Shown here one piece after another: positions 1 to 5,645 of a DNA stretch of 5,645 nt. The position numbers and the translations under genes were made by a program. The number at the start of each line of letters is the position of its first letter. Position 1 is the first letter of the stretch. A model generated the notes under the pieces. It worked only from the letters and a program-made list of their open reading frames with translations. It searched no databases and was not told the DNA's origin. The DNA comes from Bacteroidota bacterium (GTDB taxonomy: Bacteria > Bacteroidota > Bacteroidia > Bacteroidales > VadinHA17), in NCBI GenBank assembly GCA_016868515.1, contig VGGM01000117.1:1-5645 (forward strand), written 5' to 3'.

Positions 1-630
1 CTCCTCCATCATCTGGTAAAGCCTGTGAACGCCTGTGGTGGTCTCCTCCGATATCCCCTTCAGGTCGGCAACAACCCTGTGCCACCTGCCCGGGTCTTCG
101 CCAAGAATACCCCTGAGCGTGTCGAGCACTATCGCCTCCTCGCGGCTGCCCGGCTTCACATCAAGAACCCTGCTGTCGTTCTCAGCCTCGAAACCCTTGT
201 GAACCAGAAGGGTGGCATCGCCACCGTCATCGACAATAAGATGAGGCCCCCTGCCTCCCGGAAAAGCCAGCGCCTGTGCCGTGCACCACCAGTACTCCTC
301 GAGTGTCTCACCTTTCCAGGCGAAAACCGGTATGCCCTTCGCCGCAATCGCCGCAGCGGCATGATCCTGTGTGGAAAAAATATTACAGCTCGCCCACCGT
401 ACGTCAGCACCCAGGTCGGCCAGTGTCTCTATAAGAACAGCTGTCTGAACGGTCATATGCAGCGACCCGGTTATCCTGGCACCCTTCAGCGGCCTGGCTG
501 ACGAATGCTTCCTGCGGATAGCCATCAGACCCGGCATCTCCTTCTCTGCTATTTCAATCTCCATCCGGCCAAAACCAGCCAGCGATATATCGCTTACCTT
601 ATATGGTATGGTTTTCGTAATTGTTGCCAT
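1..630 (-). CDS. ahcY: Adenosylhomocysteinase (S-adenosyl-L-homocysteine hydrolase), N-terminal part, cut by the window edge
   Basis: This enzyme hydrolyses S-adenosylhomocysteine reversibly to adenosine and homocysteine in the cytosol, using bound NAD+, and so relieves product inhibition of SAM-dependent methyltransferases. The ATG at 628-630 opens a frame that stays open for 210 codons to position 1. The family is usually 430-480 residues, so about half is present. Visible signatures are [19 protein letters not shown] at about 46-64 (substrate-site His58), [16 protein letters not shown] at 81-96, [10 protein letters not shown] at 107-116, DDGGD at 134-138 (substrate-site Asp) and [12 protein letters not shown] at 194-205 (Glu196). 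The catalytic Lys/Asp pair and the NAD-binding Rossmann domain lie beyond the edge. About 60 residues separate the DDGGD Asp from Glu196, against about 25 in mammalian enzymes, so this protein has the roughly 40-residue insert known from many bacterial, plant and Plasmodium SAH hydrolases. It follows ribF on the same strand after 57 bp and has its own promoter-like box. The identification is very secure. Confidence 0.97.
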   Translation of the reverse strand, partial: MATITKTIPYKVSDISLAGFGRMEIEIAEKEMPGLMAIRRKHSSARPLKGARITGSLHMTVQTAVLIETLADLGADVRWASCNIFSTQDHAAAAIAAKGIPVFAWKGETLEEYWWCTAQALAFPGGRGPHLIVDDGGDATLLVHKGFEAENDSRVLDVKPGSREEAIVLDTLRGILGEDPGRWHRVVADLKGISEETTTGVHRLYQMMEE

Positions 631-653
631 AATCTCAATATATTAACAAACTG

Positions 654-661
654 CAAAGATA
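654..661 (-). promoter_or_regulatory. Putative Bacteroidetes-type -7 box for ahcY
   Basis: Read on the minus strand, this octamer is TATCTTTG, a full match to the Bacteroidetes sigma(ABfr) -7 consensus TAnnTTTG. It ends 23 bp before the ahcY start, which would give a leader of roughly 15-20 nt. I do not see a well-spaced TTTG -33 element; the nearest TTG is about 26 bp upstream. It lies in the ribF-ahcY gap, so ahcY could use both this promoter and read-through from ribF. A match of this size can arise by chance in AT-rich DNA. Confidence 0.4.
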
Positions 662-686
662 ATATAAATAGCCGTAACAGCCGTCA

Positions 687-1625
687 TCAATCAACTGAAC
701 CCAGTAACCGTTCAGCTGCCAGCCGGTCCTCATGAAGCTGATCCCTGAGGGCCTCCACCGATGGAAAATGCATCTCATCCCTCAGGCGGAAACGGAAGGT
801 CAGTGTTACCTGTTTATCGTATATAAACTCCTCAAAATCAAATATATGCACTTCAACCGATTTGGGTTCACCTCCGGTGTTTACCGTAGGTCTGCGCCCA
901 ATGTTGGCCATTCCCCCATACTCATCACCATTGAACCGTACAGTTACGGCGTAAACTCCATCTCCGGGCAATAGTTTATTGGGGAACACAGGGCTGATGT
1001 TGGCCGTGGGAAAGCCGATCGAGCGTCCGAGCTGCCGGCCTTCAACTATCGTACCCGTAACGAAATAATCATAACCAAGCATGCCGTTGGCTTCAGTAAG
1101 CCTTCCCTCCGAAATGGTCTCCCTGATGAGGGTGGAACTGATTGCCGTTTCGCCGGAAACAAGACTGCCGAGGCGTTCAAGCCCGAAGCCAACCCTGGAG
1201 GCACATGCCGATATCTCTGTGAAATCGCCCTTTCCGCCCCTGCCAAACCTGTGGTTGAAGCCAACAACCATGTGCTTCATCCCCAAACGGCCCGCAAGCA
1301 CCTTTTCAACAAAAAGGCATGCCTCCATCGACCTCAGTTCATCATCGAATTCAAGCACAACCGTGTTGTCAATCCCCGTCTGCTCCAGCAAATGAAGCTT
1401 CTCATCATGACTTGTGAGGAGGTTTATCCTGCTGCTGAACCCGCCAACCAGAAGACGGGGATGCGGATTGAAGGTCACCACAGTCGATTCTCCGCCCAGC
1501 ACAACGGCCCTCTCCCTGAGCCGTGACAGCAGCATTACATGCCCCCTGTGCACACCGTCGAATGAACCCATGGTAACAACCGGGTTTCGAACCCCGGTAA
1601 TGTTATATCCGTTATAAATCTTCAT
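687..1625 (-). CDS. ribF: Bifunctional riboflavin kinase / FAD synthetase (FMN adenylyltransferase)
   Basis: This cytosolic enzyme phosphorylates riboflavin to FMN and then adenylylates FMN to FAD. The protein is 312 residues, the usual bacterial RibF length (about 305-315), and looks complete. The N-terminal nucleotidyltransferase domain shows GSFDGVHRGH at 20-29 (ATP-binding HxGH type), TFNPHPR at 51-57, VGFNHRFGRGGKGD at 121-134 and SSTLIR at 163-168. The C-terminal riboflavin kinase domain shows GRSIGFPTANI at 200-210, GDGVYAV at 221-227, NIGRRPT at 241-247 and VEVHIFDFE at 257-265, which carries the conserved glutamates. The start is the only ATG that retains the N-terminal strand before GSFDGVHRGH. 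The gene is divergent from glgB and precedes ahcY by 57 bp. I see no truB or rpsO neighbour, genes that often accompany ribF in other bacteria. Assignment is secure. Confidence 0.98.
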   Translation of the reverse strand: MKIYNGYNITGVRNPVVTMGSFDGVHRGHVMLLSRLRERAVVLGGESTVVTFNPHPRLLVGGFSSRINLLTSHDEKLHLLEQTGIDNTVVLEFDDELRSMEACLFVEKVLAGRLGMKHMVVGFNHRFGRGGKGDFTEISACASRVGFGLERLGSLVSGETAISSTLIRETISEGRLTEANGMLGYDYFVTGTIVEGRQLGRSIGFPTANISPVFPNKLLPGDGVYAVTVRFNGDEYGGMANIGRRPTVNTGGEPKSVEVHIFDFEEFIYDKQVTLTFRFRLRDEMHFPSVEALRDQLHEDRLAAERLLGSVD

Positions 1626-1638
1626 GGCGGTTACGCAG

Positions 1639-1646
1639 CAAATTTA
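1639..1646 (-). promoter_or_regulatory. Putative Bacteroidetes-type -7 box for ribF
   Basis: On the minus strand the octamer reads TAAATTTG, a full match to TAnnTTTG. It lies 13 bp before the ribF ATG, which implies a short leader of about 7-10 nt. The best upstream candidate for a -33 element is a TTTC about 18 bp further upstream, which is imperfect. A run of nine A residues (minus strand, 1672-1680) sits just beyond it and could act as an upstream AT-rich element; that role is inferred. Confidence 0.35.
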
Positions 1647-1689
1647 ATAATGTTGTTCCATTCAGAAACCCTTTTTTTTTATGTTAAGC

Positions 1690-1719
1690 TTGCCCGGTAA
1701 CAATTCTGTGCTAATTTTA
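1690..1719 (+). promoter_or_regulatory. Putative Bacteroidetes-type promoter for glgB
   Basis: A TTG at 1690-1692 is followed after 19 bp by TAATTTTA at 1712-1719, which matches the TAnnTTTG -7 consensus except for its last base. Spacing fits the known TTG-N(19-21)-TAnnTTTG arrangement. Transcription would begin near 1724-1727, which leaves almost no leader for an ATG at 1729 and about 12 nt for the ATG at 1738. No clear operator, catabolite or riboswitch-like element is visible in this gap. Confidence 0.35.
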
Positions 1720-1737
1720 TAACTGCAAATGTTCCCG

Positions 1738-3777
1738 ATGAGCCAAACAATTCCATTCTTTGACGTCGACCCGTGGCTGAAGTCATACAACGGCACCATT
1801 GAAGCCCGCTACAGCCGATTTCTGGCCAGAAAGGAATCTCTCACCGGTGGTAAGTCACTCAGCGATTTCTCACTGGGCTACCTGTGGTACGGTCTTCACA
1901 ATACCGGTGACGGGTGGGTATTCCGTGAATTCGCCCCGGCTGCGGAAGAGATATACCTTATCGGAACCTTCAGCAACTGGAAGGAATCGGAGGAGTACCG
2001 TATGATCAGGGCCGGCGCCTACGGCGACTGGGAGATTCACCTGCCTCTAAATGCACTGAGCCACGGCGACCTCTATAAACTGAGTATACTCTGGCCCGGC
2101 GGAAAAGGAGACAGGATACCTTCCTACGCCACGCGGCTTGTGCAGGATGACACCACCAAAATCTTTTCGGCCCAGGTATGGAACCCACAGGAAAAATACC
2201 GGTGGATGAACGATGACTTCACCCCAAAACCCGGGGCCCCCCTTATCTATGAGGCCCACGCCGGAATGGCCACCGAGGAGGAGAAAACAGGAACATGGCG
2301 CGAATTCACCCTGAACGTACTTCCCCGCATCGCTGCCCTGGGCTACAACACAATTCAGCTTATGGCCGTACAGGAACACCCCTTCTACGGCTCGTTCGGA
2401 TACCATGTGGCCAACTTCTTCGCCGCCTCATCGAGGTTCGGAACACCTGAGGAACTGAAAGAACTTGTCGATACGGCCCACGGCCTGGGAATAAGGGTTA
2501 TAATGGACCTTATCCATTCACACTCCGTAAGAAACGTCAGCGAGGGTCTCGCCGAATTCGACGGCAACCCCGGACTCTGGTTCCACACGGGAGAACGAAG
2601 GGTACACACGGCATGGGATTCCCTGTGCTTCGATTACGGAAAGGACCACGTTACCCACTTCCTGCTATCTAACTGCTCATGGTGGCTGAACGAGTACAGA
2701 ATTGACGGATTCAGGTTCGACGGGGTTACAAGCATGATCTATTATGACCATGGACTTAACCGCGACTTCGTATCATATTCAGAGTATTACGATGGCGGAC
2801 AGGACGAGGATGCCATAGTTTACCTTACCCTTGCCAACTCCCTGGTTCATGAAATCAATCCCGCGGCGCTCACCGTGGCCGAGGAGATGAGCGGCATGCC
2901 CGGACTGGCGGCTCCGGTGGCGGCAATGGGGTACGGATTCGACTACCGGATGGCAATGGGGGTTCCCGATTACTGGATAAAACTCGTAAAGGATATCCCC
3001 GATGAGGAGTGGAACACGGGCAGGCTGTTTTATGAACTGAAGCAGAAAAGGCCGGAGGAGAAGGTAATCAGCTATTGCGAATCGCACGACCAGGCCCTGG
3101 TGGGCGATAAGACACTGATCTTCCGCATGATCGACGCCGCAATGTACACCTCAATGTCGAAACATACAACCAGCCTGGTGGTCGACAGGGGTATGGCCCT
3201 GCATAAAATGATCAGGCTTATTACCTTCGGAACGGCCGGCGGCGGGTACCTCACCTTTATGGGAAATGAATTCGGCCACCCCGAATGGATCGACTTCCCC
3301 CGCGAGGGCAACAACTGGAGCTACAGGTATGCCCGCAGACAGTGGTCTCTGTGCGACGATGAGAGCCTCCGGTACAGCCAGCTGCACCTGTTCGAACTTC
3401 AGATGCTCGCCCTGCAGAAACAATACCATATCATTGAGAAACCTTATATTGAAACTGTCGCCGACAACGACACCGACAAGGTTATAGCATTTACCCGCGG
3501 CGACCTGCTTTTTGTGTTTAACTTCCACCCCACACGCAGCTATACCGGTTACGGACTTAAAGCAAAAGGAAGATTTCAGGTGATTCTTGATACCGACGAC
3601 ACCGCTTCCGGTGGTTTCGGAAGGATTGACAGATCAATTGTTTACGCTGCAGCAAAACCTGAAGGAACTCATGCCATTAATGCTCCATTCTGGCTTCACC
3701 TTTATCTCCCGGCAAGGGTTGGACTGGTACTGAAAAAGCTTCCTGTCAGAAAAATAATGGATCTTCAGGCTCGGTAA
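1738..3777 (+). CDS. glgB: 1,4-alpha-glucan (glycogen) branching enzyme, GH13, eukaryote-like type
   Basis: This enzyme cuts alpha-1,4-glucan chains and re-attaches them by alpha-1,6 links, creating branches in cytosolic glycogen. The protein has 679 residues from this start. Domains in order are a short N-terminal helix region, a CBM48 beta-sandwich (about 60-150, with FREFAPAAEEIYLIGTFSNW at 62-81), a catalytic (beta/alpha)8 barrel (about 168-560) and a C-terminal beta domain (about 575-667). GH13 signatures are YEAHAGM at 171-177, DLIHSHS at 257-263 (region I), GFRFDGV with nucleophile Asp328 (region II), VAEEMSGMP with acid/base Glu382 (region III) and ESHDQ at 448-452 with Asp451 (region IV). 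The run ESHDQALVGDKT and the GNEFGHPEW segment resemble the eukaryotic-type subfamily (GH13_8) more than the E. coli type. An ATG at 1729 would add three residues; I prefer 1738 because it suits the predicted promoter and the usual family N-terminus. No other glycogen gene is visible, so the gene appears to stand alone. Confidence 0.97.
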   Translation: MSQTIPFFDVDPWLKSYNGTIEARYSRFLARKESLTGGKSLSDFSLGYLWYGLHNTGDGWVFREFAPAAEEIYLIGTFSNWKESEEYRMIRAGAYGDWEIHLPLNALSHGDLYKLSILWPGGKGDRIPSYATRLVQDDTTKIFSAQVWNPQEKYRWMNDDFTPKPGAPLIYEAHAGMATEEEKTGTWREFTLNVLPRIAALGYNTIQLMAVQEHPFYGSFGYHVANFFAASSRFGTPEELKELVDTAHGLGIRVIMDLIHSHSVRNVSEGLAEFDGNPGLWFHTGERRVHTAWDSLCFDYGKDHVTHFLLSNCSWWLNEYRIDGFRFDGVTSMIYYDHGLNRDFVSYSEYYDGGQDEDAIVYLTLANSLVHEINPAALTVAEEMSGMPGLAAPVAAMGYGFDYRMAMGVPDYWIKLVKDIPDEEWNTGRLFYELKQKRPEEKVISYCESHDQALVGDKTLIFRMIDAAMYTSMSKHTTSLVVDRGMALHKMIRLITFGTAGGGYLTFMGNEFGHPEWIDFPREGNNWSYRYARRQWSLCDDESLRYSQLHLFELQMLALQKQYHIIEKPYIETVADNDTDKVIAFTRGDLLFVFNFHPTRSYTGYGLKAKGRFQVILDTDDTASGGFGRIDRSIVYAAAKPEGTHAINAPFWLHLYLPARVGLVLKKLPVRKIMDLQAR

Positions 3778-3816
3778 AAAGATCGTTTTTTACACACCTA
3801 TTCTTAATTCTGTCAA

Positions 3817-4875
3817 CTATCTGGGCAGAATGTTACTACCCCCGAGCTCTTCCACCGAATCTGGTACGAGAAAAGACTTCTTCCTGTTCACGGGAACCAT
3901 AAAACGTGAAAAGAAGGGGTTCTCTCTGTTTTTATTCAGAATTATTCGTCTGGCCTTGCCTATTATATGGATTTCGGGTACCGGACCGGAGAAACGTGAA
4001 TCATTGCTCCTTGGCCTGTTGTCGCCAACATAGAAATAGTAGTTTTGGGTAAACGTGTAAGCCTCAGACTCCACACCGGATTCAGAACTGACTTTGGGCA
4101 ATGCCCCGTGTGAATACAACCCCTCATGGTCTGTGAGCACTCTGCCGTAGATAGCAAGGGAAGCACTATCTAGCACTATCTTCATCCCTTTGAATGGCAA
4201 AACAAACGGACCCCAGTTGTCAGGATTCCATCCTGTGTGGCGACCGGGATAGATTTTCCATCCATCAGCCGGACCGTCACCCTGAATAAGGGTTACAGCA
4301 ACCGGTACGGCTTTTCTATTTACAAAAACGGTTCCTTCATGAATCTCAATGGTATCGCCGGGAGTACCCAGGCACCTCTTAATGAAATAATCTCCGGTAA
4401 CGGGATGGGCATATACAACAATATCATTTACTTCAGGCATTCCATAGCCCTTTAGCCGGCGCCGCTTCCATACCTCCTTCTTGAAATCGGCCTTGTCGCG
4501 CTCAATAGAGTAGAGAACAATGTTAAACCATGTAATTTCGTAGGGATTGGAGGGAAGTCGGGGACCATAACTTAACCGGCTTACATATATCATATCACCG
4601 GGCTTGATGGTATCCTTCATTGAGGTCATGGGAACTCCGATCAGCTCAAAAAAGAGCATCCTGAAGAGCACTATGGCGGAATATATAAGCAATATTTTAA
4701 ACGGTATTCTTATCAGATCAATCTCTCTCACCCGCTTAACAGGCCGCCACGTTGTGGTAAAAAGCCAGAGAACACCAAGAACTGTCAGCGATGCAATAAC
4801 AAGCCACCACATCCCCAGCAGAAGGTGAATCGCTGCAGACAGCACCAGTAAACTCCTTAAAATCTTACCTGCCAT
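3817..4875 (-). CDS. lepB: Type I signal peptidase (S26A family), membrane anchored
   Basis: This protease removes N-terminal signal peptides from proteins exported across the inner membrane, with its catalytic domain in the periplasm. From this start it has 352 residues. Hydrophobic stretches at about 5-39 (long enough for one long or two short segments) and 57-81 precede the catalytic domain. The Ser/Lys dyad is visible: Ser85 in VPMTSMKDTIKPGD and Lys166 in YFIKRCLGTPGD. Box E is GDNRPRSNDSRFSGPV at 284-299. A patch around WGPFVLPFKGM and the SYGPRLP run after the Ser box recall Bacteroidetes LepB. The protein is shorter than the roughly 450-500 residues I associate with the main LepB of Bacteroides, so it may be an accessory paralogue. 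I chose the ATG at 4873-4875 because it lies one base after the TAG of the upstream gene. An in-frame ATG at 4911 would add 12 residues and overlap that gene by 35 bp. It is the last gene of the operon seen here and converges with glgB. Confidence 0.94.
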   Translation of the reverse strand: MAGKILRSLLVLSAAIHLLLGMWWLVIASLTVLGVLWLFTTTWRPVKRVREIDLIRIPFKILLIYSAIVLFRMLFFELIGVPMTSMKDTIKPGDMIYVSRLSYGPRLPSNPYEITWFNIVLYSIERDKADFKKEVWKRRRLKGYGMPEVNDIVVYAHPVTGDYFIKRCLGTPGDTIEIHEGTVFVNRKAVPVAVTLIQGDGPADGWKIYPGRHTGWNPDNWGPFVLPFKGMKIVLDSASLAIYGRVLTDHEGLYSHGALPKVSSESGVESEAYTFTQNYYFYVGDNRPRSNDSRFSGPVPEIHIIGKARRIILNKNRENPFFSRFMVPVNRKKSFLVPDSVEELGGSNILPR

Positions 4876-4876
4876 G

Positions 4877-5455
4877 CTACTTATACCTGCCTGAATGTTG
4901 TGTGTCAACACCCGTTACAATATGGAATACCTTTGTCATATCAGCATTTGCAAAGGGTTCACCTACCATTCTTATGCGGTTGTCTTTGTCAATTAGGATT
5001 GATCGATCAATTATAGAACGGGGAATAGAAAAGTTGGCCATCATAAATTGGTTATCCGGGTCCATAACATGGAAATATCTCTCGTCAACCACGCCGTAGG
5101 TGTTAGCATTGCGAACAAAGTTCTCATAATGTCGTGCATTGATAATAAACAGCACAGTATAATTATCTGGAGCAGATACTTGCTCCATACCCTTATGCCA
5201 CTCAATGAATTTGGGATAGCATGGGGCGCAACCTTCCTGAAGATAAACTATCGAAATGTTGCTATAATTCTGACGAAAGTCGTTCCAGGAATAAGCCTTT
5301 TCCTCATTATAAACGTTCTCAAACATATATAATGAAATCTCCCTATTTATTGCATCCTGAATATAACCTTTCAAAACAGCCTGATTGTCTCTGCAGGAAA
5401 CTGAAAGAATCAGAACACCTAACAGCGCCACTAATTTGCCAGTAGCTATTTTCAT
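4877..5455 (-). CDS. Thioredoxin-fold lipoprotein with CxxC motif (TlpA/AhpC-TSA-like)
   Basis: The 192-residue protein begins with a positively charged, hydrophobic signal peptide (residues 1-20) ending in ILSVSC, read here as a relaxed lipobox with lipidated Cys21. That predicts a lipoprotein anchored outside the cytoplasm. After a linker, a strand (ISIVYLQ) leads to GCAPC at 75-79, a thioredoxin-type CxxC with Cys76 and Cys79. A helix, the strand YTVLFIINAR (99-108) and then NFSIPRSIID (141-150) follow. Pro145 sits where thioredoxins have their cis-proline, and ILIDKDNRI (153-161) forms the expected closing hairpin. This supports a thiol-disulfide oxidoreductase or reductase in the periplasm or outer membrane, but the substrate is unknown. 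The usual Trp before CxxC is replaced (EGCAPC). The gene starts 7 bp after the FGE-like stop and ends 1 bp before the signal peptidase start, so the three are almost surely co-transcribed. The fold is fairly secure; the exact family is not. Confidence 0.8.
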   Translation of the reverse strand: MKIATGKLVALLGVLILSVSCRDNQAVLKGYIQDAINREISLYMFENVYNEEKAYSWNDFRQNYSNISIVYLQEGCAPCYPKFIEWHKGMEQVSAPDNYTVLFIINARHYENFVRNANTYGVVDERYFHVMDPDNQFMMANFSIPRSIIDRSILIDKDNRIRMVGEPFANADMTKVFHIVTGVDTQHSGRYK

Positions 5456-5462
5456 TTCTCAG

Positions 5463-5645
5463 TTAATCATAATTTTTCACAAGCCTGAATCCCAAAGAAT
5501 TTCCTTTTCTTTCGGGAGGAGTCCCCATCCGGCTGGAACTGCGGAGAAACCTAGCCGGTAAATCCCACGAGCCTCCACGATAAACTTTATTTACAGATCT
5601 TAGATTATCATCTGAAGGACCTAATGGATCTGTTTCTGACCTGTT
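5463..5645 (-). CDS. C-terminal end of an FGE/SUMF1-fold protein (formylglycine-generating-enzyme-like), cut by the window edge
   Basis: Only the last 60 residues are present; the frame is open to the right edge and ends at the TAA in 5463-5465. The C-terminal signature of the FGE-sulfatase/SUMF1 superfamily is clear: VYRGGSW at visible residues 21-27, followed by the spaced Arg residues (R32, R35, R39), Pro43-Pro44, and LGFRLV at 51-56. True formylglycine-generating enzymes have two copper-binding, catalytic cysteines just after the GGS(Y/F) motif. Here those positions are Leu29 and Leu34, and no cysteine occurs in the visible part. It is therefore probably not a sulfatase-activating enzyme but one of the many FGE-like proteins; the superfamily includes EgtB- and PvdO-type enzymes and the GldJ/GldK gliding and secretion lipoproteins. 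The N-terminus, and so any signal peptide, is outside the window. It is the first visible gene of the operon with the thioredoxin lipoprotein and signal peptidase. Confidence 0.85.
   Translation of the reverse strand, partial: NRSETDPLGPSDDNLRSVNKVYRGGSWDLPARFLRSSSRMGTPPERKGNSLGFRLVKNYD

Noticed and set aside
25..501. A 158-codon plus-strand open frame
   Set aside because: It lies antisense to ahcY, whose minus-strand frame shows clear family motifs across the same bases; the plus-strand product has no recognisable pattern.
631..686. A SAM or SAH riboswitch in front of ahcY
   Set aside because: The gap is only 56 bp, AT-rich and without a visible multi-stem fold; it is too short for the known SAM-I or SAH classes.
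1626..1737. An FMN riboswitch upstream of ribF
   Set aside because: The region is about 100 bp and shared with the glgB promoter; the conserved RFN-element blocks are not seen.
3151..3528. A 125-codon minus-strand open frame, and another at 2047-2406
   Set aside because: Both are antisense shadows inside glgB, which is intact and full of GH13 motifs over these positions.
3776..3791. A terminator hairpin in the convergent gap between glgB and lepB
   Set aside because: The only inverted repeat is AAAAA/TTTTT around a 5-base loop, an all-AT stem too weak to call, although the T run after glgB could help termination.
4876..4911. The earlier in-frame ATG at 4911 as the lepB start
   Set aside because: It would overlap the upstream gene by 35 bp, whereas the ATG at 4875 follows that gene's stop codon by one base and begins just before the first hydrophobic segment. 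It is not excluded.
5463..5645. Annotating this as a functional formylglycine-generating (sulfatase-activating) enzyme
   Set aside because: The visible C-terminal signature lacks both active-site cysteines, and no sulfatase gene is in the window.

Overview
The window looks like a chromosomal segment of a member of the Bacteroidota, probably Bacteroidales. The reasons are promoter-like boxes of the Bacteroidetes type (TAnnTTTG) in AT-rich intergenic gaps, little sign of Shine-Dalgarno sequences, a glycogen branching enzyme of the eukaryote-like GH13 kind, a signal peptidase I with the motif spacing and conserved patches I associate with this phylum, and a lipoprotein thioredoxin. The taxon is inferred from style; no marker gene proves it.

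Layout. On the minus strand, 1-630 is the N-terminal 210 residues of adenosylhomocysteinase (ahcY), which runs off the left edge. Just upstream of it, on the same strand, lies ribF (687-1625), the bifunctional riboflavin kinase/FAD synthetase. A 103-112 bp divergent control region follows, and then glgB (plus strand, 1738-3777) for the 1,4-alpha-glucan branching enzyme. A 39 bp convergent gap separates glgB from a tight minus-strand operon. In transcription order this operon is an FGE/SUMF1-fold protein (only its last 60 residues are present, 5463-5645), a thioredoxin-fold lipoprotein (4877-5455), and a type I signal peptidase (3817-4875). The gaps between these genes are 7 bp and 1 bp.

The left two thirds is metabolic housekeeping: SAH recycling, flavin cofactor synthesis and glycogen branching. 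The genes share no pathway, and each appears to have its own promoter. The right third is more distinctive. An FGE-fold protein that lacks the cysteine pair of true formylglycine-generating enzymes is apparently co-transcribed with an exported CxxC thioredoxin and a signal peptidase. All three would act at or beyond the inner membrane, so an export or envelope-maturation module is a reasonable inference, but no substrate is visible. This right-hand block is also more AT-rich in places than the glgB side.

No RNA genes, mobile elements, CRISPR arrays or large repeats were seen, and no stretch over 300 bases lacks a gene.
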